A stretch of DNA of 64,000 nucleotides from Crossaster papposus (lineage: Eukaryota > Echinodermata > Asteroidea > Velatida > Solasteridae): positions 186,001 through 250,000 of the forward strand of contig JBAIAA010000701.1 of the NCBI GenBank assembly GCA_037893245.1, read 5' to 3'. The notes below the pieces were generated by a model. The model did not search any database. It was not told where the DNA came from and saw only the letters and a program-made list of their open reading frames with translations. Of the stretch, positions 11,117 through 23,970 are shown piece after piece; the first letter of the stretch is position 1, and every line of letters starts with the position of its first letter. The position numbers and the translations under genes were made by a program.

Positions 11117-14100
11117 AATCATAGTTAAAGCATCCTGTAAAATCAAATGGTTTTCCCCACCACACAGTTGGCACATGCACGTACGCAGGAACACCTGGAT
11201 TTCATGCACAACAGAAATATTCAGCATGCACTTTGACATTTGACATGTTCTCCCGTTGGTTTGAAAATAATGTAAATGTTTGGCAACTACTTGGGTTGTC
11301 TTCTGGCATAAGAGTACAAGTTAACAAATGATGTGGCCATTTTTTTTTCATAGGCGAAGCAATGGCATTAACAAGTGGGGTGCTTCATGTACGAAACGCC
11401 AATTTAGATACTTTCAGTTTTCTTTTCAGAAGCTGACACAAATACTACATCATGAACAAAACCAACATGTTGCCTCTTTTGGGGTTGGGGCCACATTTTA
11501 CAAAAGTGGGGGGCGGAAAAGCAAAAGCAGAAATTATACTCAAAACAGTCAATCTTAGTGCATTTTTTTTTCATCAAGACAACAAATCACGATCGCCGTA
11601 CGAAAGAACTATAGGCCTACAAGAACTATTATACAAGAACAACTGCCGACGCCGGTGGAAAAAGAACGCAGTTTGTCTTGCTTTTTTTTGTCGGCATTCA
11701 TATTTGTAAAACTTAGGACAGGTCGGTTAAACGATGTCTACTATAACACCCCCCCCCCCCCCCCCCCCAAGTCCACCCATTCATGATAATTTAGGCAATA
11801 CCAATGGTGTATCCAACCTTTAACATTGCTATGCAATTTTAGATGGTATACCCTTGATTTAGGCTAAAAACGAAATTTGGAAACTGCTACTGGAAAATTA
11901 AAAACTCATTTTAAGTCATTTTTATTTTCTAAAATTTGCAAAGTAAAAATGTATACTGAAAGTGTATAGGCCTACCTGTAGCCGTATCGTAAAATGCTAA
12001 ATGTCCCTTTGACAACTGAAATTTACGTAAACCTTGAATTGTTTTTCTATCATAACTATTTTTACTTTTTTTTTTCATTTACTGCTTATAATTGCTAAGG
12101 CCAGAATCAGAAAGGGAAATGACGTATTAAAGTTGGGGTTAATATTGTATTATTTTGTAATTTCTAATTTCCCCACCCCTAATATGTTTTGGGGCCGTTT
12201 TTCCAATTGAACGTCCCACCCACAAAAAGGTGGGGTAACATGACTATTGGATTTTACATTGTTCATTTTGGCGGGAAAACAATACCCTGAAAATACCTTT
12301 CCGTTTTTTGGTAATTCTTCAAAAGCATTTGACATAGTTGCAAAAAAATAATATGCAAAATCCACAAGTACCTCTTTTTGATTGGCTTCACTAATGTTAC
12401 AAAGTGGGTCCAGTTTCAACGTTTAGATAATGTGTTTAAGCTCTGAACACGATTAGGGAAGATTCGGAACTGTTTTACATTATGGCAATCAACAAAAGGG
12501 CAAATAATTCAAACGCTGCTTGCCATTCCACAATGAGCAATAATATACTTATAACAATGGAATTTGTTATTAATATAAAGCAGGTTCTTTGCCTTTATTC
12601 TTTAATTTTAAGGGATATAATAATAATCTGAAACATATTGGTAATAATGCCGATGGCAACTGAACTTCAAGAGACATATTATATTATACAAAATCGGTGA
12701 TAGTGTTTCAAATTAAAACAATATTTTTATACACATTCAAATGTCTATCTCTCATCTGTGTAGAACTCTTTCTATATGCAGATTTACCAAATCATTAGAT
12801 GAAAAATAGGCTATAAATTGTCTAAATATAGTCAAATCGGCTCAAATCGGCTGGTCATCAGGCGAGCGCAAATCGGCTGGTCATCAGGCGAGCGCAAATC
12901 GGCTGGTCATCAGGCGAGCGCAAATCGGCTGGTCATCAGGCGAGCGCAAATCGGCTGGTCATCAAGGGTCATCATGTGAAAAAAGTTATGTGCTTTAATT
13001 ATGTCTTTGAGCGTACTAAACAGCTCACTCATCATGTGACCAAATTATTTTGAAGATATCAAGTATTGTGTTGGAGAAAAACAGGGGGAGTTGCGTTGTA
13101 CAACTTACGGGTTCACGTGAATAAATAGATTTCAGGCCGTATGTGTTTTGTTGCGCTACCTATTTTCATAACAATAGCGACAACGATCTTAGTATATCGT
13201 CCGACACCCTAAAACTACGCGGTCCTATTTCTGTCAGTTTGGCAACGCGCGCATATTAAAAATGATGTACCGTCAGTAGGATCGTATTCTTTGATGCATG
13301 AACTTTCACAAACACCGAAACATGTAAAGTGAATGCTTTATTGGTAAGTAGGGCCCAAAAAGTTTTTAAAAATTGCTTTTTACAGCCAATTTACTAGGTA
13401 CAAATGCTTGTGGAGGCTTTCGGGCCTGCAGAAGTCAAAAACATGACCGCGCGGTAAATTTGTGTTGATCGCCCTCTGTCGTCAGTATTATAGCTATACC
13501 GTGTCCTATATAATTCATAATTTTGTTTACGGGGGTTTAAGACTTGCGGTAAAAAAAACAAAAAAAACCACGCTTCTTATATTATTTTAGAATTTTCTTC
13601 TGTCATAACTATTCAAATCTGATATCTTGACAATGTTCTCTGTTGATTAGGATAATCAATGAATGACATTATACTATTATGATCTATAAAATCTATATTA
13701 ACTGAAGAAGGGATCAATAAATTTATTGATGCATTTTAATATTTTTTGATTTATTTGTATTATTAATTAATTCAGGCCTAATCAACAACTGAGTTTATTG
13801 ATGCACCCTTCTAAAAACTATTAGCAAACCAATTGCTACTTGAAACGAACCATAAAACGCACAACTTGGTCCTGGGTGTACTTTGTATAGGTTGTTATCA
13901 TCAAGATTATTATTAGAACGAGAGGTTTTGAAACCTCTGAAGTGACACATTGTAATAATATTATAAAACAATTTTTGTATTGCCTGAAGAACATAAAAAG
14001 CTGTTTTAGTATAAATTCAGAGCACGGCGGTTTGTAGTTTAGTTCGACTGAAAGTATACGATTCGTGAACATTCGTGTACAGCTAATCCTACTATTTTTA

Positions 14101-14170
14101 ATCAATGTACATTTCAAACTTTATTAATACATTTCTCCAATGATAACAATACAAACTGGGGTCTACACAT
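11117..14170. other. Intergenic, no gene seen
   Basis: AT-rich DNA with a MITE relic ending near 11821 and the 26-bp tandem repeat listed separately. The short open frames in this stretch have no domain signal and no splice-site chain. Confidence 0.5.
12844..12965. repeat. 26-bp tandem repeat, about 4.6 copies
   Basis: The unit AAATCGGCTGGTCATCAGGC plus GAGCGC repeats head to tail without change from 12844. The last copy is partial and followed by a degenerate TCATCAAGGGTCATCATG. There are no spacers between units, so this is a plain minisatellite. Confidence 0.9.
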
Positions 14171-14332
14171 GTGACCCAGCACGAGTAAATGAGACACTTT
14201 GAAGCAAAAATGAAAATTGAGATTTTGATATCATTTAAAGCTTGTTTAGCTTTAAATGATGAAATCAAAATCTCAATTTTCATTTTTGCCTCAAAGTGTC
14301 TCATTTACTCGTGCTGGGTCACAATTATATTA
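14171..14332. mobile_element. Long-stem hairpin MITE
   Basis: GTGACCCAGCACGAGTAAAT starts the left arm and ATTTACTCGTGCTGGGTCAC closes the right. The arms are about 70 bp, nearly perfect, and separated by a loop of about 7 bases (14242-14248). It lies about 300 bp beyond the stop codon of the PCIF1-like gene (which runs leftward), so it could fold in a read-through transcript. Confidence 0.7.
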
Positions 14333-14629
14333 TATAGGTAAATATGTATAAATTGTTTGTAAATTGTAAATATAGGCCTTTGTAAAAATTTACAATTATC
14401 TATTAAGAATTCAACCATTATGTCGAATTAATCTTGACATTACGAAAAGTGTACTGGCTAATGTTGTTCTCGAGTTGCATGGCCCGGACACCAAAGATTT
14501 TCCATGAAGCGCCCCACTGCATAGCCTTGGCCAAGGCCATCGTCAGTTCAATAGTTCAGCATGCACAGTGCAAAAATACACATCAACTAGGGCCGTCCGA
14601 TGGCCTTGGTTCATTCATTCATTATTCTG

Positions 14630-17600
14630 CTACAGCCGGTAGGCATCCATCAGGATCTTGATCTTCTTATCTGTTGGGGTCCACTTCCAAAATCCAGCCT
14701 CATTCTGTAAGAAGAAGATAGCGGTTCCGTGGACGGCTCGATAGTTTACGTCATTACTGTATTTACATTAATGGGGTTGAAATAAAACATGGGTTTTAAT
14801 TGGTAGCGTGGTGATTGTAGACGGTGTGCTTTGGGGTAGTTAATCATTTTGCCAATATAGACAGAATTTGTTGATTTCACTTCTATTGTTACTTCTGCGA
14901 AGGGTAATATACAGCCAAAAGTAATATACATTTTGCTGAGAAATTAGATTCCAGGAATGTAGGTGTACATACATGTTATTTATATGGCTCATGTTATTTA
15001 ACGTTTCATGAACTCGACCAACCAGCTTAACCAACCAGCTCAACCAACCATGGTACATGTCTGTGTATAACTGCACAATGCGGCGCTACGGTTTTGGCTC
15101 AAGTGAAATGAATGTGGATTCACTGCACAAGTCTGCCCTAGGGAGTTGGGCGAGACTATTGAATACGATGCAGCTGGTTTTTGTGATGGGGCTTGTCAAT
15201 TGACTTGCGATTTATTTGGTTCGGACTGCATGGTAACATAGCTTGTGATGATAGACTTGACTAAAGTCTTGGCATTGTAAGGCTGTATCTGAAACGGGCT
15301 TCCAGAGCTAAGGCTACGTCTATTGTCAGCCTGCTGAAGTGTGGTTGTAAAGGACAAATACCTAGACAAAAGCCATAAACAATAGATTTGGAAACGGCCC
15401 GATTCTCTTGTCACAAAGAACTCACTCTGCACAAGAATGTTGCCCTCCCTTGCGATACTCGTGTTTAAAGGCAGGTACTGTCTCTCGTCTTCTCTTGAAC
15501 CTGTGGACAAGTTTTTAAAGATTCCAGTCCGAATAAGTCAGTTATAGTCAATTCACTGCAAATGTGACAAGCAAACGATCTCTCCAAGTATAACGGGTAC
15601 GTTCATACGGAGGCGTAAGTTAAGCTAATCCAAAATTCTAAGTTATTCCCTCCTTGGAACGCTCTAATCCACACGCGCGGCGTAAGTCATTTCCTGCAGG
15701 TTAATTCTCATATCATGTTCACCCTATTCTGTGCTTGAATTTTCTGTTTTATTATATTTATTTCGAGGTACATGTAGTAACGCTCGTCCCTGAGCTATAC
15801 AGCGTAGCGTGTATCTGCAAAATTGTCAGCTATAACCAACTAATTCAGACACGGCATGATTAAATGACCAAGTGACCTAAACTTTGCCATTGGGGTTGTG
15901 CTCTACTAGACATGTACATGTGCTTTGAATTAATTTCAAGAATCGTTTTTTTCAGATTTTCATATTTATTTAATTTCTACGTATAGTATCAAAACAATAA
16001 TTAATTAAGATCAAATAAAGAAAACAGATATATATTAAGAAACTAAATACAAAGTAATGTGATACTGATAGGGGTTTATTTTAGCTAGAATGATGCGAGT
16101 AATATATTTGACCTGCTCTTCTCCATGTTGACTAGTGCTGCAGTCGGCGGATTTTTCCATTCTGGAATAAATATGATGAAGGATAGAGGGTCTGTAGTGT
16201 TGGCCAAGAGAATCTGTGTACAGAGTCAATGACAACAAAATATAACAACAAATTTTACTTACAAAGTTGTTTGCATCTCAAGTAACATCTTCAGTAAATG
16301 CAACTCAAAGGAAAAAAATGAAGAAAAAAAACCCGAGGACATTCAAATCTTTACAAGACTTTGTACAGTGTTTGTCAATTTTCAATGGCATAAGTGTGAA
16401 CTGAAAAATGAGAAAATCAGCTGATCTGAGGAAAGGTTGCATACTGTAACAGTCTAGTTAGAGTGTATAACTAATGTTGGATTGAACCCTGAACACAGAA
16501 AACACGTTGTCTGTGTTCTTGAGCAAGACACCTTATAACAACTGCTCTCTCCACTCAGGAGTACAAATTGTGTTTCTTGTCTTGAATAATTTGGGATTGT
16601 TTGTAATAATGCTAACGCGCTTTGAGAAACTGATATATTGTATGGTTCAGTAAGTTAGAATCCAGCCATTATTACTTATTATGAGACTTTATATCCTTGA
16701 AATTTGATGTGTGCAAATGTGGGGGATTTGAGGATTCCGTATATTTTAGTTTAATAGTGTTAACATTTGGAGAAAGAAAATTTACCTCAAAGTGGGCGAC
16801 CATGGCTTCCATGAGTTCCTCACTGAAGGGAGGATTGGCCTCAAAGGAACCACTGACTGGGTAGAAGTTAAGCACAGGACTACAACCACAAAGGGATCAA
16901 AGAAAAACAGGTTAAATATTGCTAATCCTAACAAACTAAAATATTTTCTTCAACGGTACTCAGGATAAATCTTGACATCATTGTTAACTGGACAATATCT
17001 TGGAATTTTGTTCAACCTGCTGTTCCTAAAATAATTCAGTCGCCAGAGTTTACAACTATCAGCAAAACAAGTACATCAGATTTTCCAGTAAATTGACAAT
17101 GCAGTGACAAAACTTGGATGTTCACCGTGGGTAGCCTGGGGCTCCGTACGATAGCATACACCGAGTGACACAGAATCTTATTGTCTCGTGGTGGCCTTGT
17201 TAAAGGAGGCGGCTCTGTAAACAAGATTCGGAAAACACGTACTCATTATTCGCCACAATACTGTCAAGTGGTTCTTTGTGGGTAGCATGTACACAGATTA
17301 ACAAAAAGAACAAGAGATACCACAATAAGCCAGTCTTTAATTATCTTACCTACAAAATGCTGCATGCCTGGTGTTTATGTTCACAAGTTGAACATGTACG
17401 TATAATTTGACTCCTACCTAAAATGTATTTCTCCTTCAAACCCTACATGTTTGTTTCCTGTGCCACTAAAGGGTATATATTTTTGTAGGCCCTTTAAAAG
17501 AAATATTTGTAACTAATACTTGTCCGAGCCATTTTTATTACGCCTTAATTTATTATTTAAGGCTGTGTCAAAACAGGGCATCCAGGGCTACGGCTACAAC

Positions 17601-20600
17601 TACTGTCCGCCTGTTCCCATGTATTTTTCATTGTTAAAGCCATAGACACAATACATGGATATGGCTTAGGTATCACCCGACCTTCAATTTGGTGCTTCTT
17701 CAGCAGTTCCCAGTGTTTGTCTCGTAGCTTCTTGACAATCTTACAAGACATATGGTACATCTCGGTACAGATGCCTTCCACTGAAGACTGAACTTCGGCG
17801 CTAAGGTGAGGTCTCTCCGGTGAGGCTTTCCTTTAAATCGAAGACAACATGACCTCTGTCTCAAAGTGGTGAACTTGGAAAAGTAAGACATGGATGGTAT
17901 TCTAATGGAAATCTGAGCATCTCCTCAACAGTGAAAGGTGCCAGTACTGAAGAACACTCTAGTGCAAATGCTGCCATTGCAACTGGTTAGTCAATTATTG
18001 CTACGTTTAAAATATGTTATAGATTTTGAAAAACTTGTGATCAGACGGTCAGGGGTTCACATCTAGCTGCTGGGGATATGTTGAGTTCTTGGGCATACTA
18101 CTTCATCAAGAGATATTTAAGTGCTAGTTTAATCTTGGAATTAACCTATGATGGACAGGCAACTCAACCATAGTCTACAGACCATCTGTAATTGTTCAAC
18201 TGATATATGTGAGCTTGCAAATGTAAGATAACTCCTTAGGCCTGGCAATCGGATTAATTTCCGACGTAATTTCGAGCCCAATTTTAGGCCTAAACTGTTG
18301 ATTAGACAATATTGGCTGTCATATCTTTGTAATATAACAGGTTATACCGCCAACACAATAGACGTCAAATAGCACACATATTATGGGTGCATGTTTGGCA
18401 AGCGGCATAGACTACCCATTCCTACTCATTCCGAGTTGTTTCAAACCAAGCAAAGCAGAGACAACACTGTCCAGACAAGCCAATCTAGCCATCTGAAAAC
18501 ATACTTGACCACTTGATAAGCACATTAAACAAAGTTAGCGTATAGCGTTTATATTTGATTGGGCTTACCTGGATCCAATCGACTTCTTGGCAGCATCTGC
18601 ATAGCTGTACAGCAACTTCTTAGTTTCTACAAACACCTTGGGTCTGTGTAACATGTTGGCATAAGAGGATGGTTTGGGCGTTTGTAAGAATTAGTCGCAA
18701 AGTGCATAGAATTGCGGAGTGGATCCCAAATATGGGTGTACTAATAGTCCCGAAGCAAGGCACTCAATTCGCTTCACCCCGATTTTTTGGCACTGCTATC
18801 AATTTGTGAAAACGCCAACTGAAAGAATTCTTTATTTCAAGGTTGAACACAGAAATTGACAGGAGTAGAGTTAAACCTGCGACCTCCAGATTGCCATTCC
18901 GGTGCGATACCAACTGAGCTATCCTGCTCCTAGATGGCAGTTGCCATTTGTCAACGTCTGTGTTCAAGAGGTACTAGTAAGAAGCCACACAACTGTATAT
19001 GTGCTATAGCAAGGAACTGCGACTAAAGTCACGATGCAAGCAACTTTAATAATGCTACCAACCTGGAAAATAGCAAAAGGGGATCACTCGAAGAGGATGC
19101 AGCTTTTTATTACAAAATTCCAACAACAAAAAGTCAATTTATTAAACAATTTGTGTGGTACAAATAGAACTAAAATAGCTGATTACAGTAATTCCCACTA
19201 TGTGCTGTACCTGTTTGAAATATCACTCATTATCTCCCGTTTCATAGAGGGAGAGACTTCGGGGAAGCATTTGCTAGGTAACATAGGATCCGTTCCCTTG
19301 TCAATGACCTTTCTCTCCAGCAGCCAGCGGTTGAAGGACTCTTTTGGAGCGCTGATTCCTAGGGTGAAAAATAAGTGTCTTAGATATCAATACTGAGAAA
19401 CAGAAACAGTAGTCTGATCGAGATCAAAGTCAGAAACACTGAAATCAGCACTGTGGCAAGTTGGGACGATAAGGCGGTCAGTGCTCAGAGACATGAGACG
19501 AAGATGCCAGCTATGCATTAACAGGAATAGTGGCCATACATCACCTTAAATTTGTTAGGTTATTAAGTGTACCACAAAAAGAAAAGGATCAGAAAAAATG
19601 ATTTATCAACCAAGTCATTGCTTTTTCAACGTGTTTAAACCGTAAAATAATTTGTCCTGACAAACACCTGCCTGAGCTTTGTGACACACATCAAAACAAC
19701 TTGCCACAGTGCTGATTTCAGTACCTTTCATAAATGTCTTGTTTGTTCAGTCATTCATGGCAATGACATAATGAAACTTATACCATTGGACAGAGGGCAT
19801 TCTACCCTTTCAACAGACATTTGTATTTTTCAGAAACATTCAGTAGTTTTGCAATAATATCAATTTGAAAATGGGTATACTGTTTTGTGGACACCCTGTA
19901 TGTGTATAATAGTTGTTATGCAATTATATATATTGCTTTTCCATCATACTGGCAATTAAGTTGAAATCACAACCGAGCAACATTATCTTACCTTCTTTTT
20001 GCCGACAGAGATCGTTGTATTGGATGCGCAGTTCCTGGAGCAGGTTCGCCCTCATTTGCTCAATTTCATTGTGGGGTGGTGGCAACCTGCTTAATAGGTA
20101 TTTCTCAAACGTTACAGCATTAGTGTTCACTGAAAAATCCCAGAACTGACTGCAGAGACAAAAACACACATGAAGTTTTTTTTTTTTTTTAAATACAATA
20201 AATCAGGTTGTTTTTCTACCACTGGTAATCCTGGTTTAACTAAGACCCAGTTACAAATATTTATTTACTATTCAAGTAAATTCCATGTATTTCTAATTCA
20301 CTAAAAAATGACACATATGGTATGTATCAATTCTAGGTCTGTCCATAAGCCCTGCCCACATTTGGTTAGTGTACATATTTAACAGATCATGCGACTGAGT
20401 TACCATGGTCATCTGACCCAAAATTGGTATTTAATTGGTTAATATGTGCAGTTTGATTGACAGCCATGCAGGAAGGGTATAATGCATAATATTGCCGGGC
20501 AGGAAAGCATGTCGTCTTGATTCCTTAACCTTATGTACAAAGAATATATTGTATTGACTTAAGAGATTTTAGGAAATTTGGAGTTAAGGGCATTAGTTGT

Positions 20601-20680
20601 GTCGTGTTGGTTGTCACGTACCCTTTAAGGTCGGCCATTTTGATGGTGGGGCCGACTGGAGATTCTTCTAGTGAGTGCAT
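14630..20680 (-). CDS. PCIF1: PCIF1/CAPAM-like methyltransferase, central exons missing
   Basis: Known role of the family: N6-methylation of cap-adjacent 2'-O-methyladenosine (m6Am) in mRNA, bound to the polymerase II CTD in the nucleus. Exons read on the minus strand: 20622-20667 (or start ATG at 20680), 19992-20149 ([12 protein letters not shown]..), 19211-19358 ([18 protein letters not shown]), 18569-18643, 17682-17830 ([14 protein letters not shown]), 17126-17214, 16786-16879 ([10 protein letters not shown] with the catalytic NPPF), 16113-16213 ([15 protein letters not shown]), 15426-15500 ([15 protein letters not shown]), 14630-14756 ([18 protein letters not shown], stop TAG). All flanks are AG/GT and the phases agree, except across 17126 to 16879. 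There, only about 250 bp separate exons that in the family flank roughly 110-125 residues, including the SAM-binding start of the methyltransferase. A segment of about 30 residues between the 18569 and 17830 exons is also not found. The WW-domain exon was not found. It may be a pseudogene, a diverged form or an assembly gap. Confidence 0.8.
18860..18931 (-). repeat. tRNA-like SINE head or tRNA pseudogene
   Basis: On the minus strand GGAGCAGGATAGCTCAGTTG opens a cloverleaf-like 72-nt stretch with an A box (TAGCTCAGTTGGT) and a weak B box (GGTTTAACTC instead of GGTTCGANTC). The acceptor arms pair with one mismatch. The poor T loop argues against a working tRNA. It sits in a PCIF1 intron. Confidence 0.5.
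19438..19722. mobile_element. MITE with 26-bp perfect TIRs in PCIF1 intron
   Basis: ACTGAAATCAGCACTGTGGC plus AAGTTG at 19438-19463 is exactly complementary to 19697-19722. The 233-bp interior carries no frame of note. It lies between the PCIF1 exons at 19211-19358 and 19992-20149. Confidence 0.7.
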
Positions 20681-20683
20681 TAT

Positions 20684-21255
20684 ACTCTATTGGGAGGATA
20701 GGTTGGAGTGTGGGTGTGCTGGCCTGGGCTCTGTCTGGATACCCAACTGATCATGCTGTACAAAAATCTATGAGAAGTCAACACCGTTTGTTAATGCTAG
20801 CCAAATAAGTTAAGAGGGCCTAATATTTCGATCTTAACACGATCTTCTTCAGAGACATAATGACTGTACAAAAAAACAAACATGTATAGGGCAACACACA
20901 GCATGATGCACATCATGGTTGGCGGGAAAAACACAAAAGAAAAAGCATGTACAGAGTCCAGTGGAACAACAAAAGGAGGATTAGGCCGAGGGGTTAAAGG
21001 GAAAGGTCAATGTGGGTAGGATCAAAGAAAGAACTAACAATGAAGTATTAATATGAGAAGTGTGGAGGGGGGGGGGGGGGGGGGGGGTAGGACAATGAAC
21101 AGGGAAAACATAGAGGAGTGAGAACAAACAAGAACAAACTCCTGGCAAGGAATAAATCTGAAATAGATGACAAATAGGAGAAAAACTTAAAAATAGAAGT
21201 TAATCATTTCCTAGTTGGTTGTGGAGCCCATGTGGTTGAATAGTCGGAAGACGAT
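20684..21255. other. Upstream of PCIF1 exons; Penelope-like flank and G run
   Basis: 20800-20860 has TTCGATCTTAACACGATCTTCTTCAGAGAC, whose complement resembles the segment often found beside Penelope-like GIY-YIG ends. A G run lies at about 21066-21087. No exon of the PCIF1-like gene was recognised here. Confidence 0.35.
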
Positions 21256-21470
21256 TTATCCAAACTTTCTCCCGGCTGAAGCGGACTGAGTCTTTCCGAT
21301 GGCAAAGCAATGGTTAGGCTGATTGAAGTGATGACCGACGGGGATATCCAGTTTCTTGGTGTTGACAGTACAGTCGATCAATGACCGTAGAAATGCTTTT
21401 TTAGGGCATTTTTGGTCTCTCCGACATACTGAGCTCCACAAAATCTGCAAGAGATGAGATATATGACATT
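21256..21470 (-). mobile_element. Penelope-like element GIY-YIG remnant
   Basis: The minus-strand translation starts VIYLISCRFCGAQYVGET and continues with LDIPVGHHFNQPNH. This is the conserved pattern of the GIY-YIG nuclease domain at the C terminus of Penelope-like retroelements (Cys pair, YVGET, HFN..NH). A stop and a frame change near 21390 split it, so it is dead. No RT domain was seen next to it. Confidence 0.55.
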
Positions 21471-21598
21471 AGATGTATACTACAAGTACAAGTAATGTTA
21501 CCAATAATTCTATGGGTGGTACTAGAAGGGTGGCCTGGGTACAGCTTTTGGGTACGGCTCTAGCAATGGCAAGTTGAACTTGGCGGGAGCTGTGACCC

Positions 21599-22770
21599 CT
21601 GGCAACCTAGTCTTGGTCAAGACCAAGCTAGCCTGTTCATTTGTTCCGCGGCGCGCCGTCCGTATTATCTGGGCTTATTGAGGGCGCCCTTAATTATCGC
21701 CAGATTCCTGGATCTTTTCCTCTAACTTGGTCTTGGCGCATCGATCACGTGAACCCGGAAAATTCCGAGGACATTCTAAGCATAGCTCAAATAGCTACTC
21801 GCCCCCCGCATGCGCACTAAGTCGTTTTTGCTTAATGTAGTGTTCGATTATTATAGTCTGGTTCCCAGACCAAATATTTCTGACTATTTGTGATTTTTCA
21901 TTTATTATTTAGCCGTTAATGTCACGTGACCAAAAACTGGAGGAATTGCTTAACGTTCGCGATGTTCGAGTGTTTCTAGGTTTTTATAAAATAAAACTCA
22001 CATTAGCAAAGGTCAACACCAGACGAAATGCCTAAGACTATCACGGTCATTGTAGTCATTGTGCTATTTTTGGGTAAGAGCCGTTAGAATTTGAATTGTT
22101 GCGTCGTCATAGCTACGCTGCTTGTATCGCGTCATTATCTATTTTTTGTCGCCGGCGGCTACCTGACCGGTATATTTGGCTATACGTCTAAATTGTAGTG
22201 TAGGTCAGGTAGCCGCCGGCGACAAAAAATAGATAATGACGCGATACAAGCAGCGTAGCTATGACGACGCAACAATTCAAATTCTAACGGCTCTTACCCA
22301 AAAATAGCACAATGACTACAATGACCGTGATAGTCTTAGGCATTTCGTCTGGTGTTGACCTTTGCTAATGTGAGTTTTATTTTATAAAAACCTAGAAACA
22401 CTCGAACATCGCGAACGTTAAGCAATTCCTCCAGTTTTTGGTCACGTGACATTAACGGCTAAATAATAAATGAAAAATCACAAATAGTCAGAAATATTTG
22501 GTCTGGGAACCAGACTATATTATCGAACACTACATTAAGCAAAAACGACTTAGTGCGCATGCGGGGGCGAGTAGCTATTTGAGCTATGCTTAGAATGTCC
22601 TCGGAATTTTCCGGGTTCACGTGATCGATGCGCCAAGACCAAGTTAGAGGAAAAGATCCATGAATCTGGCGATAATTAAGGGCGCCCTCAATAAGCCCAG
22701 ATAATACGGACGGCGCGCCGCGGAACAAATGAACAGGCTAGCTTGGTCTTGACCAAGACTACTGGCAACC
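21599..22770. mobile_element. Near-perfect 1.15-kb foldback element with 9-bp TSD
   Basis: The left arm 21608-22168 (561 bp) and right arm 22203-22761 (559 bp) are complementary with only a few mismatches or single-base indels; the spacer is 34 bp (22169-22202). The ends are TAGTCTTGGTCAAGACCAAG, itself a small hairpin. The flanks CTGGCAACC (21599-21607 and 22762-22770) are a perfect 9-bp target duplication, a size seen with Mutator-like and some foldback elements. No transposase is encoded, so it must move in trans. Confidence 0.85.
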
Positions 22771-23320
22771 AAGTTATTGTAACGGCGTGGATTACTATCA
22801 TTGTATTAAACGAGTCGACAAATATTTCTTGTTTTCTTAAGTTTTATCCAGACAAATGGGCTGACTAACCCCAGGTGCATAATTACAAGAAATACAAGAA
22901 ATACAATAATTTAATACTTACACAAAAATCATAAACAAACAATGGACGACTGCTAAACCATACTAGGTAACAAAACAACAGTCTATAACCAACAGAGCAG
23001 CCGCCAAGCGGTGTGTGCTCCAGCCACAGTTAGTCAGAATTGCCCAGTGTGCTGGAGGCACAGCACTTAAATACAATTTAATAACAAAAGGTTCTTCCAG
23101 GCAAGGCAAGCACAATCCAGACAAAGAACTGGAATTCCTTCCAGTACTTACCAAGCCTGAAAGCAAACAGTAGAAACATACCAACATACCACATCTGGGT
23201 AACAACTAAAGGGAATTAACATACCAAAATACCACACCTGGGTAACGACTAAAGGGAATTAACATATACCACACCTGGGTAATAACTAAAGAGCATTAAC
23301 ATTACACATACCTCCCCCTT
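22771..23320 (-). mobile_element. Probable LTR with polypurine tract
   Basis: On the minus strand a purine tract AAGGGGGAGG (23311-23320) precedes TGTGTAATG (starts 23308), as at the 3' LTR of Gypsy-type elements, and the upstream frame ends in GRASSKGE-like residues. Near its start about three copies of a 37-43 bp repeat with CCACACCTGGGTAA.ACTAAAG lie at 23183-23300. The far end (TTACAATAAC) sits against the right target duplication of the foldback element. The second LTR was not found. Confidence 0.4.
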
Positions 23321-23661
23321 GGAAGAGGCACGTCCTCGTGCCAAAACAAATAAGCAAAACAAAAAATGGATACCTCCAGAATCTGATTATAATCTCTATT
23401 TGTTACAAATGCTCAAATAAAAGTTTTAAGAATGAAACCAAACATTTAAATAAATTTGATGAGCGAGTAGTTTTAATGAAATTAATAAACAATTGGTTTG
23501 AATAAACTTAATACATGATTTGTCTAGATGAACCCGATAGACGATTGGTTGCGCTTAGGTCTCCAGCCCAAAAAACCACCAATCCCATACCAAGATAATT
23601 AAAATCATCTCTATTTTTTTTTATTTTTTTTTTATTTTTACGATTATACATTTATTTACAC

Positions 23662-23970
23662 TCAAATTAAATCTCCAGTCCTCACCCATGGGGGTGGTTG
23701 GCGCCTACGTCGAGGGTGATGCGGTTGGCCAAACCGTTCACTCTCCGGGCTATCCACGGCGTACTGATCAAACCCCGGTGGAAAGAATAGCGTTGGACGG
23801 TGAAGCAGGGGAATATATCGAGTCTGGCATTCCCTGCGAGGGTGGCTCCCATCCTCGTCAAGGCTTTGGCCCTCAGTCGCGTCTCCCACGTCCGCATCAG
23901 TCTGGCTGTGGCCTGTATGACGTTTCGTGGCCACTCGCCGCAATATGTTCGGGTTAAAGTACAGTGTCAA
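23662..23970 (-). other. Unrecognised coding-like fragment
   Basis: Two overlapping minus-strand frames are open here (102 and 71 codons). The local GC content and CpG density are well above the flanks, and the segment is bounded by T-rich DNA. No family was recognised and no splice sites were assigned. It could be internal sequence of the LTR element to its left. Confidence 0.25.

Noticed and set aside
12844-12965. CRISPR-like array
   Set aside because: The 26-bp units abut directly with no spacers, and the host is an animal.
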